Shown in pieces: positions 33,301-43,240 of a stretch of 64,000 bases of DNA (positions are counted from its first letter, which is position 1; each line of letters opens with the position of its first letter). Made by a program: the position numbers and the translations under genes. The DNA comes from Branchiostoma lanceolatum (lineage: Eukaryota > Chordata > Leptocardii > Amphioxiformes > Branchiostomatidae), in contig NC_089726.1 in NCBI RefSeq assembly GCF_035083965.1, positions 17,427,501-17,491,500 on the forward strand. The letters run 5' to 3'. A model generated the notes under the pieces. That model did no database searches. It had not been told where the DNA came from and saw only the letters and a program-made list of their open reading frames with translations.

Positions 33301-35593
33301 TAACTACATGTAGATACATCAAGTAGAATACAACGAAGGGTAATTTTAGCTATTCTGTCTAAAAGTCAAGTAAGTCACGTAAGTCAAGATACTTACATTT
33401 CAAGAGTATTTTCTGTATACTAGTGTACAATAGTACCCTTACCTTATAGCCTACCAAAATATCTAGGTGCACTGGTGTACCCAGTCAAAAATTAGGTGCA
33501 CAGCTCCAATTTTGGGTGCACACAGGTGCACATGCACCCACTATTTCGAGGCCTGGTTCTCGACGCAAAAGCGCCACCTACATCTGCTACTTATAGCATC
33601 GAGAAGCAGTACAAAATTCATTTTTTGAAATAGGTGCACTGGTGCACCCAACCAAAAAAATTAAGTGCACAGAAAGAATTTGGGGTGCATCACATAAAAT
33701 AAATTGAATGTTAGCAAAACAAAATTACAAAGTTTAATGCTCTTAAGAACTACAATCTGTAATTCTATAGCTAACTTCACAATTTCAAACAAGTAATACA
33801 TCAAATAGAATACAACAAAAGGTTGTTTTACTTTTTCTGATACTTACATTTCAAGAGTATTTTCTGTATACTAGTGTACAATAGTACCCTTACCTTATAC
33901 ATAGCCTACAAAAATATCTAGGTGTACTGGTGCACCTACAGTCAAAAATTAGGTGCACAGCTCCAATTTTGGGTGCACACAGGTGCACATAAACCCACTA
34001 TTTCGAGCCCTGAGATATCTACAGCTGACTAGTGATGTCGGAATCTCATATAAATGAGATCTACAAAAGTCACAAACCTTTCCTAGCCTGGTCCTCTGCA
34101 ATGTTGTACAGGAGGTTGAGAATGTTCTGACTCTCTGCGGAGTTGATGCTGGTCCCCCCCACGTCCTCGGTGACTTGGTCTGCTCCGCCCAGCGCCCTGA
34201 GGGTCAGGATGGTTTCCCGCGCCTCGTTCAGCGCCTGCGCCGACTCCCGGCTCAAAACGTCCTCCGCTTGGATGACTTGTGTTGCGCCTGTCAATTTGAA
34301 TGTTAAATAAAGATTTTAGAGCTCTACATTTCATAACATGATTGGTAGACAGTGTGTCATGTACTGAAAATTGATATACTGTAATTGTAAATGCCGTGTT
34401 TGCGGTGGTTTTAAGTTCGTGTTTAAAAAAAATAGTAGTGCTACAGTCATAGTAGGGGAAAAGTTTGGCGGTGATTCTAAGCTTGCGCTGAAGAGTTCAC
34501 CGTGAAAACCGCGAACATAAAACCACTGCGAGCATTTCTGAATTTACAGTAAATTTATGGAGACCCAGTAGAAGGGGAAAGGAGTACTAGTTGTTTGTGG
34601 GGTTTTAAGTTTTTGGCTGAAACAACCCAGGGCTGTTTCAAGCTTTAGATTTTTTTCCATCCCACTCATTGTTCGGGAGCCCATGTTGTCAATTTCTGCT
34701 GTTAAATCTGTCATTTAGAGTTTACAAAAATGCATTTTCATCAATTTCATGTCATAAACTTCAGATTTTGGAATGGATGAAGGGAATATTTTTCCATCAC
34801 GACAAGCAAAATTCTGTCCCCGGACGGAGGGACGGGTCCTGGAGAAAGCCCTGAAACAGCCGTAGTAACACATTACACATGATAGCGTATGCATGTTCTT
34901 GATGTAAAAAGTGAGGGGTCACTGTGAAAGGTGCGAACTAGGGGTGGATACCGGTTCGCTTGACCTGATTTGGACCTGTATAGCATCCAAGAACCAAGTC
35001 CAAAAAACCTGAAAGCCGAAAACCTGAGTCCAAAAAAAAATGAACACAGTACAAACATATTTGTCTATTTTGTTTGATAAAAAGTGTTTTAGTCTCCCCT
35101 TTGACAAAAAAGGCATTTAAAATATGTGCAACATTCAAATATCAAATACTGGTTTGTCTTGAAAGTCTTCCAACCAAGAAACTTTTCTAGTCATGCATGT
35201 CAGTCTTAATTCTCTATGCTTAATATTGGTTTAATAAAACAAAACATCAACTAGACTGGATCAGGTTCAGGTCCGGACCTGAACCTAAATCTCTGGACCT
35301 AAACTTGGCCTTGGACCTTATTAAGCTGGACCGGTATCCACCCCTAGTGCGAACATAAAATCACTTTGAGATTTACAGTGTACAGGGTTTTCAACCCACA
35401 AGGTTGTGTTGCTACCTTCAACCTCGGATACCGATCGCGCGGAGCCTCGTTCTGGTGCTGGCTTGTGATTGGTTCCACTCTCGACAGCAGCAAAGTGCAC
35501 CCATCGGAGACGGTGTGCGACAACGACAGCCACACCCACACTGACGGCTCCTACGCAGAATCCCGCCATGACATTCTGTACAGTGTCCTTCAT
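27355..35593 (-). CDS. Membrane-anchored ZZ zinc-finger and EF-hand protein
   Basis: Twelve coding exons (minus): 35593-35416, 34287-34078, 33085-33015, 32483-32331, 31967-31889, 31314-31172, 30341-30245, 29853-29783, 29487-29425, 28999-28869, 28157-28059 and 27439-27355, total 459 residues. Phases agree at every junction. Residues ~10-27 are one hydrophobic segment (AGFCVGAVSVGVAVVV), a signal anchor or tail. A ZZ finger follows at ~134-181 (CNIC, CGNC, CERC and later His), split between exons 3 and 4. An EF-hand loop DFNDDGVIDFDD is at ~281-292, with a second degenerate EF-like region after it and another near the C-terminus (FKDAKLELGD). ZZ fingers bind protein N-termini or ubiquitin-like partners; EF-hands bind calcium. 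I do not know a vertebrate protein with this order. A 5' UTR exon probably ends near 36597. Confidence 0.78.
27491..27733. mobile_element. hAT-like MITE, copy 2, with 8-bp target duplication
   Basis: Element 27499-27725 (227 bp) begins CAGGGCTGTCTATCTC and ends CTGGAGACAGCCCTG. Flanks are CTAACATG and CTAACGTG, an 8-bp duplication with one substitution. It lies in the last intron of the ZZ/EF-hand gene. Confidence 0.85.
27780..28000. mobile_element. Diverged copy of the ACTGTAAATGC element
   Basis: It starts TACTGTAAATCACTTAAAT and ends near AATCGTACTGTATTT. Inner TTTAGCGGTTAA-like blocks recall the better copies at 39204 and 63533. Intronic. Confidence 0.45.
28380..28660. mobile_element. 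Dispersed repeat shared with 57600-57850
   Basis: Blocks such as AAAGAAAACAG, TTTGACCC(C)AGATTTC and TTCTTACGCCAACTAA occur in the same order at 57.6-57.85 kb, where they are enclosed by an inverted-repeat element. Here the ends are not clear. Confidence 0.5.
29191..29325. mobile_element. TCTCCAAGCAGA foldback MITE, copy 1
   Basis: 135 bp. The left arm AATCTCCAAGCAGATGTTGG is mirrored by the right arm ending AGATT at 29325 with one mismatch over 25 bp. The flanks share CCCTTTTTCT, compatible with an 8-10-bp target duplication. Intronic in the ZZ/EF-hand gene. Confidence 0.8.
30457..30684. mobile_element. ACTGTAAATGC element, copy 1
   Basis: It begins TACTGTAAATGCAGAAATAT and ends TGCATTTACAGTAT. 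Inside are alternating GCGGTGGTTTTA and TAAAACCACC blocks, so the whole is quasi-palindromic. Other copies are at 34378, 39204, 41040 and 63533. TA-flanked ends suggest Tc1/mariner-type mobilisation, but this is not proved. Confidence 0.75.
32116..32168. repeat. (AATC)n microsatellite
   Basis: Tandem AATC units; on the minus strand they read (GATT)n, as in the tail of the LINE end at 56990-57155. It may be the tail of a decayed LINE copy. Confidence 0.8.
33153..34012. mobile_element. Two tandem CAGGGCTCGAAAT elements (hAT-like ends)
   Basis: Copy one is 33153-33555, starting CAGGGCTCGAAATTCATTTT and ending CTATTTCGAGGCCTG. Copy two runs from about 33612 to 34012, ending CTATTTCGAGCCCTG with its left terminus degraded. 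Both are rich in AGGTGCAC motifs and share blocks such as AATTAGGTGCACAGCTCCAA. They lie in the intron between exons 2 and 3 of the ZZ/EF-hand gene. No exact 8-bp duplication was found. Confidence 0.7.
34378..34551. mobile_element. ACTGTAAATGC element, copy 2
   Basis: It starts ACTGTAATTGTAAATGCC and ends GAATTTACAGTA, with inner GTTTGCGGTGGTTTTAAG and CGCGAACATAAAACCAC. Confidence 0.7.
34620..34861. mobile_element. hAT-like MITE, copy 3, with 8-bp target duplication
   Basis: Element 34628-34853 (226 bp) starts CAGGGCTGTTTCAAGC and ends CTGGAGAAAGCCCTG. Flanks AAACAACC and AAACAGCC form an 8-bp duplication with one mismatch. Intron 1 of the ZZ/EF-hand gene. Confidence 0.85.
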
Positions 35594-35914
35594 CGTCCTG
35601 TGGAGAAACGTTTGTTTGTTTGTTTGTTTGTATTGTCCAAGGCTTAACACACCATCAATACAACATGCGGATGACCCGACTACTACTAGTACTAGTAATA
35701 CTAGAGCCTGGCACGGTAGTGACGGCTCCCACCCTTGAGTCCTTCCGTGCCAGGCTGGAGGCCTGCCCGCTTCACCTGGGACCTCCCCCCCCCTTCTTTG
35801 CCCCTCGCAGGGTCATCTGGGGGAAAACCTTGATGACGATGATGATGATACTGTAATACTATCTGATCCACTTACACCGGGATAGAACCTTACTCTTAAT
35901 TGAAAAGAGAATGT

Positions 35915-36070
35915 GTGGTGAGTTCTTTTAGCATAATTTCTTGAGGTGGGGTTCGTTCTCAAACACGAGATCTCCGGCTTAACCTCCAATCCGAAGGACT
36001 GCAACCCCTACCAGTAGCATGCAAATTGGTGTAAAGAACACGGGTAGGTTGGGATCAATCCCCTGCCCTT
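35915..36070 (-). mobile_element. Diverged SINE fragment
   Basis: GTGGTGAGTTCTTTTAGCAT and AAACACGAGATCTCCGGCTTA correspond to the reverse complement of the SINE tail near 1690-1750; GGGATCAATCCCC near the right edge may be the worn B box. Confidence 0.5.
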
Positions 36071-36599
36071 GTACTAAACTTATGAAAGGAAATTTGACCA
36101 ATACTGGAAATAGTCATGTGATGCTAGGCTATGTTTCCTATATCCTTGTAATACCATAGTGTGCATACATTAGTACATGGTCTAGGGGTGAGCAACCCTA
36201 CCTTTGGACCTGAGGGTCGAGAGTTTGATTCTTGGACGTTATCACTCACCCTAACTTCTGGAAAGTGGTTTCAGCGCTTCAGAGGGGATGTTACATAGCT
36301 GGACACATTTACACAGGATACAGATCTTTGGGGTATGCCCAGGTATAACGTTACTAGTAGTATATAGGAGGATCAAAATTATCAAACAGTCCACTTAAAT
36401 AAAACCAGCTAAATATTGGAATAAATTGAATGTTGCATATGATTTCAAAGACTTCTAAAACACATTTCTTCCTAAAATCGTATGTATGAAAAACGTTAAC
36501 TTCTTCCCCTGAAAACTGAGAAAGATGATTTTGGAGAAAATTTACAAATATGTTGAGATCAACATGGAAAAAAAGGAAGTTTACTCACAAACCTGTGCT

Positions 36600-36997
36600 A
36601 TCAGAGATAAACCGCTGCTAGAGAAGTAACGAAATAGTACACATCACATTCATAAATGCCAAGATTTGCTCCAAGAACTATGAAATATCTCAAAACATCC
36701 GGAATATATCCGTGATCTTTCGTCCACCCGTCTGCTATTCAAGAGCCGCGCGCAATGGCCATTCGGTTTGACCTCAGATCAATAGCACTACATTAGTGAC
36801 CACGAATTTGTATATCTTACAATGATCCATTTGTATCAAAATCTTCAAACTATTTACTTAGTTGCTTATTACTATTAAAATACTATCAATTGGTAAAGAA
36901 TAAATAATTTGATATGATTTTAAGGGCAAAAAACGAAACTCTTTTGGTGTGAATTTGCGGACGCGAATCTTTCTCTTCTTATTTTATCAGTTCCACC
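36600..36997. promoter_or_regulatory. Probable bidirectional promoter region between the ZZ/EF-hand gene and NDUFA5
   Basis: The minus-strand gene appears to have a 5' exon ending at the donor GCACAG|GTTTGTGAG (plus position about 36597), and NDUFA5 starts coding at 36998 on the plus strand. About 400 bp separate them, with a short CpG-containing core (GAGCCGCGCGCAATGGCCATT, about 36743-36763, quoted in part). No TATA box stands out. Confidence 0.45.
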
Positions 36998-39900
36998 ATG
37001 GCAGGGTTGGTAAGGACGGTAGGACGAAGATTCTTCAGCGCAAAGGTCGGAATATTTACTTCTTTTAGTCACTTTTATTCTCATTAAGTACGTCTATGAA
37101 TAGTTGATTACACAGAAGTAACACTCAATTGTATAAGTTTGCCTGAGATGTAATATCGTTGGCAAAATCGTAAGTTCTCTGCGTGACCTTTGCGGTGGAA
37201 GGGGGGAGGGGGGCAGTACCGGTGAAAACTCAGTGGATCGTTCCTTACATAATCTTTTATTTAGAAGTCTTGTTACAACCTCAGCGTTTTGAGATTAGAT
37301 GTCTCTTATTCACCAGGTAATCATTTGTCTAGTTAGTCATACATGCGATTACAGTTATGTTCTATTTTCATGTTTCTTTGTTCATTCCATAAATTTAATA
37401 TAAGTTAAAATTTTAGTGACATAATTTATTTAGACTAGATTAGATGCATGCTAAATTGTGAATAGTCACATGCTATTTTGTAACCCATTGTCTGTCCGTC
37501 CTCTCATGTTACATGTACTTGTAATTAGCCGTGCACCTCGTTTACCATTGACACGATGCCCCACAGCGGGTTTTGTTCAGTTAATCAGTATAACCGTAAA
37601 AACTAAGACTAATATTAATAAGGGCTCCCTTGGAAGTCAGTTAATTACAATGTTAACTGAAGGGACCACCCTAAAGATTAATAAATAGATGAATAAATAA
37701 AGGCCTCCCGGCAAGAAATTGCAATAAACTTATTATTATGTTATAATTTGAATGAATATCGAGTATTAGTATTCATTACTTATAATTGATATGTAATGTT
37801 AACTGTACTGTTGATAGATCACACAAATGTATGTTGTGACCCACAGGCTACCACCGGCCTGACTGGCATGGGAGTTGCCAAAGATCCACACTTGGTGAGT
37901 CTCTTCTATATGTTTTACATTATTCACATTTTCACATTTACATCTATACATCTAAATCTGTATTACAACAATTTTATAAAAAGATATCATTCAAAAAGCA
38001 GTCATCCTCAACTGAGGCGAAGCCTTATTTTTCAAGTACATGTAGGTAGAAGTACTAGTGCTGTGCCAAGCATACGGAATCACCCCTACTCGTCTTGATA
38101 AGTGTGTTTGGCACCTGAGGCTAATGCCTGAAGCTCCCAAAAACTGTTGTGCCAGTGGGACTCAAAGTTCTGTCTTCTGGACGTGTGGAATTTAATCCAC
38201 GATATGGTGAAGAAGCCAGACAGCTTACCGCTTGAGACATGACCTGTGCTACAGTAGTTTAATGCTGTTGTTGTTGTCCTTGTTTGTCTATTTCTCCGCT
38301 AGACTTGATCCCAAGTTGCTGTCTTTTACTAGCTATGTGCTTCTTGCCTATCTTGTACTCTCTGGTGCTTCAACCTCAGGTGCTTTGCTAAAATGTGTTT
38401 GGGAGCGTTTCTCATTGCTCCTTGTCAAACCTTGACATGGTTTAAACATGAGTGAGTAGCAGCATAACCTAGCAGAATGAGTGTGAACTGCAGACAAATG
38501 TGTATGAAGTATAACTTTGTTCCTGTAGGCTTTACGTGTCTTGTACACCAAGACCCTGGCTGCCCTGGAGAAGCTGCCTAAGGACGCCGCCTACAGAACA
38601 CACACTGAGGGCATCATTAACGACAGATTCGAACTGGTCAAAACAGTAAGTTGTCAACAAGCTTTGTCAAATACTGTTTGTCAATACAGGGTGTAGGAGA
38701 TTCTTTTTACACAACCAGGTAATCTCACCTGCTGACATTTTGGTGTCTGTCAGACACCTTCATCAGAGCTTCTGACTGGAGTTACTACTTCTCACCGCTA
38801 TAAGTAGCCGGTGTAGGTGGCGCTGAGAAGCAGTGCTCCAGTCAGAAGCTCTGAAGAAGGTGTCTGACAGACACCGAAACGTTAGCAGGTGAGATTACCT
38901 GGTTGTGTAAAAAGAATCTCCTATACCCTATATTCTACCAACCTGATGAAATTATTTTCGGATGTTTGTCAATACATTCCAAAACAATAACGGAAGATTT
39001 GTTTTGTATTCAAAAACTTATGTTTGTACATACCAACATATTGAGGCAAAACATATCAAGTTCATCCTCATATCAAGTTAACTTTATATGATTACATCTG
39101 TCATTCAACCTTTCTGTTAGGTTCCTGATGTGGCTGAACTAGAAAAGAAAATCAACTGTGGTCAGATTGAGCAGGTCATCATACAGGTAAAACAACATCT
39201 ATATACTGTAAATGCATTTAAGTTTGCGTGGTTTTAATTTCGGGTAGGGAGAAAATTGAGTGTTCGCTGTGGTTTCAAGTTCATGTTTGAGACAATTGTA
39301 GAGAAGGGGATAGGAGGGCAAAAAAATTTGCGGTAGTTTTAAGTTTGTGGCGAAGAGCTTACTGGAAAACAGTGAACATAAAAGCACCGCAAACATTTCT
39401 GCATACAGTAGATTGTAAAATTAGAGTTACTCTCTTCTGACAGACATCAAATAGTGTTCTTACTTCACCCCTTTGAAGTGTATTGCAGTATTGTTTTTGG
39501 CTTTTGTCTGTGGGACTCCAATGGTTGCCGTATGGATAAGGGGGTGAAGTCTGCCATCTGTCATGATAGGCCGATGCTGTCGATATACGCAAATTGCTTT
39601 ACACGTGCATCTGCTGCTTGTCAGCAAAGGGGCTCACCTGCCCAATAACAAGGTAATGCTATGCAGCGCTTCCCGCTTCTGCATTAACCAAAAACATTAC
39701 ACTCTCATAGCAACTACATCCACCCCCTCCTCAAACAACTCTACTCGGTGGATGTAGCCTTCAACAAAGAAGTCATTGCCTTTTTCTCTGGCCCGCTCTA
39801 AAAATAGTAAAAGGGTTTCAGAGCAATAAAAGCTCAACCGAAGTCAGTCCCCATTATTTGTCAGCTAAGCAGCGGCAGCCATTCTTGTTCGCCAAGCGCT

Positions 39901-40182
39901 GTTTTTGACGGAGGTGTTCCAAATAGAACAGGGGGCGTGGCTTCGGGATCAGTCTATATACATGTCGTTGCGCATCACAAAAGTCGAACAAATTCTGTTT
40001 GGTTCCTCCCTAAATAATCTTGATGAGAATAATTATACAAGAATATTTTTAAAGATCATTCTTTGTTTTCCTCCCATTTCCAGGCTGAGGGTGAGCTGTC
40101 GCTAGCCAGGAAGATGGCGGACTGGAAAGCGTGGGAACCTCTGGTGTCAGAACCACCGGAGGGCCAGTGGAAATGGCCCTGA
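36998..40182 (+). CDS. NDUFA5: NADH dehydrogenase [ubiquinone] 1 alpha subcomplex subunit 5
   Basis: Exons 36998-37045, 37847-37894, 38529-38645, 39121-39186 and 40084-40182, all phase 0, giving 125 residues. The family blocks are clear: [54 protein letters not shown] and the ending [16 protein letters not shown]. It is an accessory subunit of mitochondrial complex I on the matrix arm. The first 16 residues ([16 protein letters not shown]) are basic and amphipathic, longer than in human and like a presequence. AATAAA at 40312 lies 130 nt after the stop. Intron 3 carries the foldback with hammerhead-like motifs and intron 4 an ACTGTAAATGC element. Confidence 0.96.
38687..38931. mobile_element. 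Long foldback element with hammerhead-like cores
   Basis: About 245 bp with ~95-bp arms: GGGTGTAGGAGATTCTTTTT at the left is mirrored by the right end near 38931. Each arm, read outward from the centre, contains CTGAnGA, a 6-bp hairpin GGTGTC/GACACC and (G/A)AAA, the layout of a type I hammerhead ribozyme core. It lies in NDUFA5 intron 3. Confidence 0.85.
38848..38886 (+). ncRNA. Candidate hammerhead ribozyme core
   Basis: Order of parts: GCT (stem I, 5' strand), CTGAAGA, A, stem II GGTGTC with loop TGACA and GACACC, GAAA, C, then GTT and AGC (stem I, 3' strand). The conserved CUGANGA and GAAA boxes and a permitted NUH cleavage triplet (GUU) are present. Stem III would be a single C-G pair, so activity as a monomer is doubtful. 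The mirrored arm (minus, 38770-38731) has CTGATGA and GTC but AAAA in place of GAAA. Confidence 0.45.
39204..39411. mobile_element. ACTGTAAATGC element, copy 3
   Basis: It starts TACTGTAAATGCATTTAAG and ends TCTGCATACAGTA. NDUFA5 intron 4. Confidence 0.75.
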
Positions 40183-40740
40183 AACAGCTCTTAGTCTCAT
40201 AACTGTCCCAGGCAACAGTACACAACTTGTGAAATATACTACATGTGTAAAGACCTCAACAGATTTATCAAATTTTCCTCTCATGTTAAAAGATGTAGAA
40301 GATTGTCACCTAATAAAAAAGGTAGAACATGTGACATAAACATAAACAGGTTTCGCTTGCGCAAAGTCTCAAACCTGTAAGTATGGTCCAAGCATGATAT
40401 AATGGCAATGCTGTTGTTAGAACTATCGTCCGTTTTGTTGTCGTAGTATTACAATTTAACCCCCTTCCAGCTGAAAACGGCTTAAAGGTTAAACAATCTT
40501 TGACTCAACATTTTCCCTTCGAATATTTGAATGTAAGGTTCAGAATTGGGAATTATGGTTTTTCCTGAGTGTTTATCATAAACTACCCACATTACAGTAC
40601 CTCGGCGTGAATTGTCCATGAGATATTATTGTTTATCAATAACACAATGAATACATGTATAATTGGTTTAAGAGTCTTTTTTTTATCTACTGCATTCTTT
40701 GATTTTATTTTGTATGAATGGTTTGGTGGTTTCCTTTCTC

Positions 40741-40868
40741 AATTTCCAAGCAGATATTGGAAGGAAAATTGTAACAAAAAGAAAGGGTTGTGTGTGCATT
40801 ATGCATAAATCATTATGATACATGTATAATAGGTTATGACCCTCCCTTACAACATCTGCTTGGAGACA
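40741..40868. mobile_element. TCTCCAAGCAGA foldback MITE, copy 2
   Basis: Arms ATTTCCAAGCAGATATTGGA and CAACATCTGCTTGGAGA are inverted, with several mismatches. It is a worn copy, downstream of NDUFA5. Confidence 0.65.
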
Positions 40869-41039
40869 TGTGTAATCCTATTTATTCCAGCCTTTTAACA
40901 TTCTCCCTGCTGCCTTACCCAGTAACCAATAGAGAATTGGTAGCTAGCCAAACAGCTACTTCAGTGTGCTAAAGGTTTAACAAGAAGATATTCTCAACTG
41001 TGCAAAATGTACTGCATACCTTTACATTGTCATAACACA

Positions 41040-41253
41040 TAATGTAAATGCAGAAATATTCGCGGTGGTTTTATGTTCACGGTTTTCGCAGCGACCATTT
41101 CAACGCGAACTTAAAGCCACCGCAAACATTTTTGTCCAATACTGTAACTTTTTATGACTATAGCGCTGCCGCAAACTTAAAACCACTGCGAACACTCCAT
41201 TTTCGCCTTAGCGCGAAACAAAAACCATGCGAACTTGAATGCATTTACAGTAT
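41040..41253. mobile_element. ACTGTAAATGC element, copy 4
   Basis: It starts ATGTAAATGCAGAAATATTC and ends GAATGCATTTACAGTA, with GCGGTGGTTTTATG and AAACTTAAAACCACTGCG blocks inside. Confidence 0.75.
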
Positions 41254-42051
41254 ATGAGTTACAGGGACAAACCACGCTGGTAGGAGGGGAGCAGAAAGTT
41301 CCTAGGCATTTGTTTGCACTGCTTATTAATGGATTGCCCCTTAAAGGTGTCCATTGCAACATTTTGAGCAGCAAAACTGGAAAGTCTGCTATCTTTGAAT
41401 ATCCTTTCAGGTAAAAGCCATTCTATATAGTGTACCAATCTACTTGTCACATCGGTAAACAATGGCGATACAGATTCAGAATAGGTTTTGCTTATGCAAA
41501 CCTGTGATTATGAACAAATACCAACTATTTTAAAGGCAATCAAAGCAATATAGGGCCCAAAAAAATGGAGAAAAAATGCTGGAATCTTTATGGTAGTGAC
41601 ATTTACTAACACTGTCTAGCACATTTATGTAATAACTTCATACTTTGAGCATTTTAAAACCGTGCAAAAACATGCCATACGATGATCCCCTTAGTTTCGC
41701 GAGCCTACAAAAACCCCGGCGACGATTTTCAAGTGAGTTCTCACATTACAACAAAGTCATATTTTTGCATCATGGACGTCGCTATACATTGTGATAATGT
41801 TGTTTGGACTAATCATGTATAGAAATGACTAAATAAATTGACTTACAAAATCTGATTTTCAGGCCCTAATATTTCTTTGGTTGCCTTTACCACTCGAGAT
41901 AAGGTACTTTGAGGTACCATTTTCCATGATAGAACGGGACACGGTTTTCATGACCCAGCGCGTTTTATTCCACCACCACCTACATCACCTGAGATTAGAC
42001 CGACAGGATAGTTATATCCACAGTATTCATTGTGTGCACCCTTGCAAGATA

Positions 42052-42198
42052 ATGATGTATTCAGCCACTATCTCTGTCCTGTTAGCTGTTCTAATTGGAC
42101 AATTAACGGGCTTTGTGCTAGGAAAGCGGTCAGATGTCAGAGCAGAGATTAAGATATTACGAAACAAAATGTTTGAGATGTTAAGAAACAACCACTAG
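42052..42198 (+). CDS. Possible 48-residue single-pass micropeptide
   Basis: From two adjacent ATGs (42052, 42055) a short frame encodes a clear hydrophobic segment (ATISVLLAVLIGQLTGFVLG) followed by a basic amphipathic tail (GKRSDVRAEIKILRNKM) and stop at 42196-42198. The frame remains open upstream to a splice-acceptor-like TGATTTTCAG at about 41852, so it could also be a 3' exon. There is no homology that I recognise. Chance is not excluded. Confidence 0.3.
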   Translation: MMYSATISVLLAVLIGQLTGFVLGKRSDVRAEIKILRNKMFEMLRNNH

Positions 42199-42199
42199 A

Positions 42200-43240
42200 C
42201 TTAGAAAAAAAACAGACTTTTCGCGGAATATCTTTCTTCTTAAATGGTAACAGTTGTATCTATTTATGGCGTTGTTACCACGGAAACCAGCAATCATTTC
42301 ACCATTATTTAACGGTAAATCTTTCTGTCAAAGTTGACCTAGAAACTAAGCACGAAGAAACAAACAAATACGACCAGAGCGATGTCACTATTTGATGAGT
42401 CTTAGGTGTTAAAACTCTTTTAAAAGTGCCCCACCGTTCTTTTAAATGCTGGGTACACAATTTCTGTCTACCATTGCCTATGAATAGACGCGTAAACCAC
42501 TGTAACTTTTACTCTTTCACGTTAGGAATTTGCAACGAATTAGTTACCGACGCGTAATTTTCTAAACCCATGAAACAAGCACTAAGACCGCGGGGATTTG
42601 TATGGACAAAACCTGACCGTTTTGAAATTTGTTATCGCTGTCGCTTTGATGAATTAGCCCCTTTTGTAAGAACATTACGTTAAGTTACCCCGGGTATGTC
42701 GTAGGCATGCAACGTTCAAGTTCGTCGACATGCAAGTAGATGGCTATAATTTATGCAGATGTACATGTCGCAGTATATATGTGACACCCTCGTTTGTTTC
42801 TTTGTACAGCCTGCCAACTAGAGTTGTCACCTCGAACTAAGCAGCTGGGCCTCGTCATTGTTCTCTCAAAAGTCGAAACCAAACACTTAATTTTCCTCGC
42901 TGTAACCGTAGCCATTTCTTACACGTCGTCTATCCCTATTTTCTATTGTGCAGCGACGCAACTTAAGCAAGGCGTCACTTCAATTTTCCCTGGGCAAATG
43001 TTTGCCTAAGTGTTACAGGGCTAGATTGGGTTAGAGTTTGAGAGTACTCTTGATTCACAGAGTCGGTAACCCGACTACGAAGCCACCTGCTTTGTGCCCA
43101 AGGCAAACGGAGACGGCGATGTGTTTACGTCGCACCATGGCAACGGCTGGATCCGGTAGCGCGCGGGTTGGACTAGCAGCCCGGGTGACTTCATGACTTA
43201 AGACTCGTTTTTAACAGGATTACTTTCTCCGTGGCTAGCC
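42200..43240. other. Intergenic stretch upstream of the CIMIP7-like gene
   Basis: No coding exon is supported. G+C rises from about 43030, consistent with a promoter region for the gene starting at 43241. Confidence 0.4.
43127..43144 (+). promoter_or_regulatory. RFX X-box-like motif upstream of the ciliary gene
   Basis: ACGTCGCACCATGGCAAC holds a perfect GGCAAC half-site and a weaker left half spaced by AT, resembling the RFX palindrome GTTGCCATGGCAAC. It lies about 100 bp before the ATG of a predicted ciliary protein; RFX factors drive many ciliary genes. A functional role is inferred. Confidence 0.4.
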
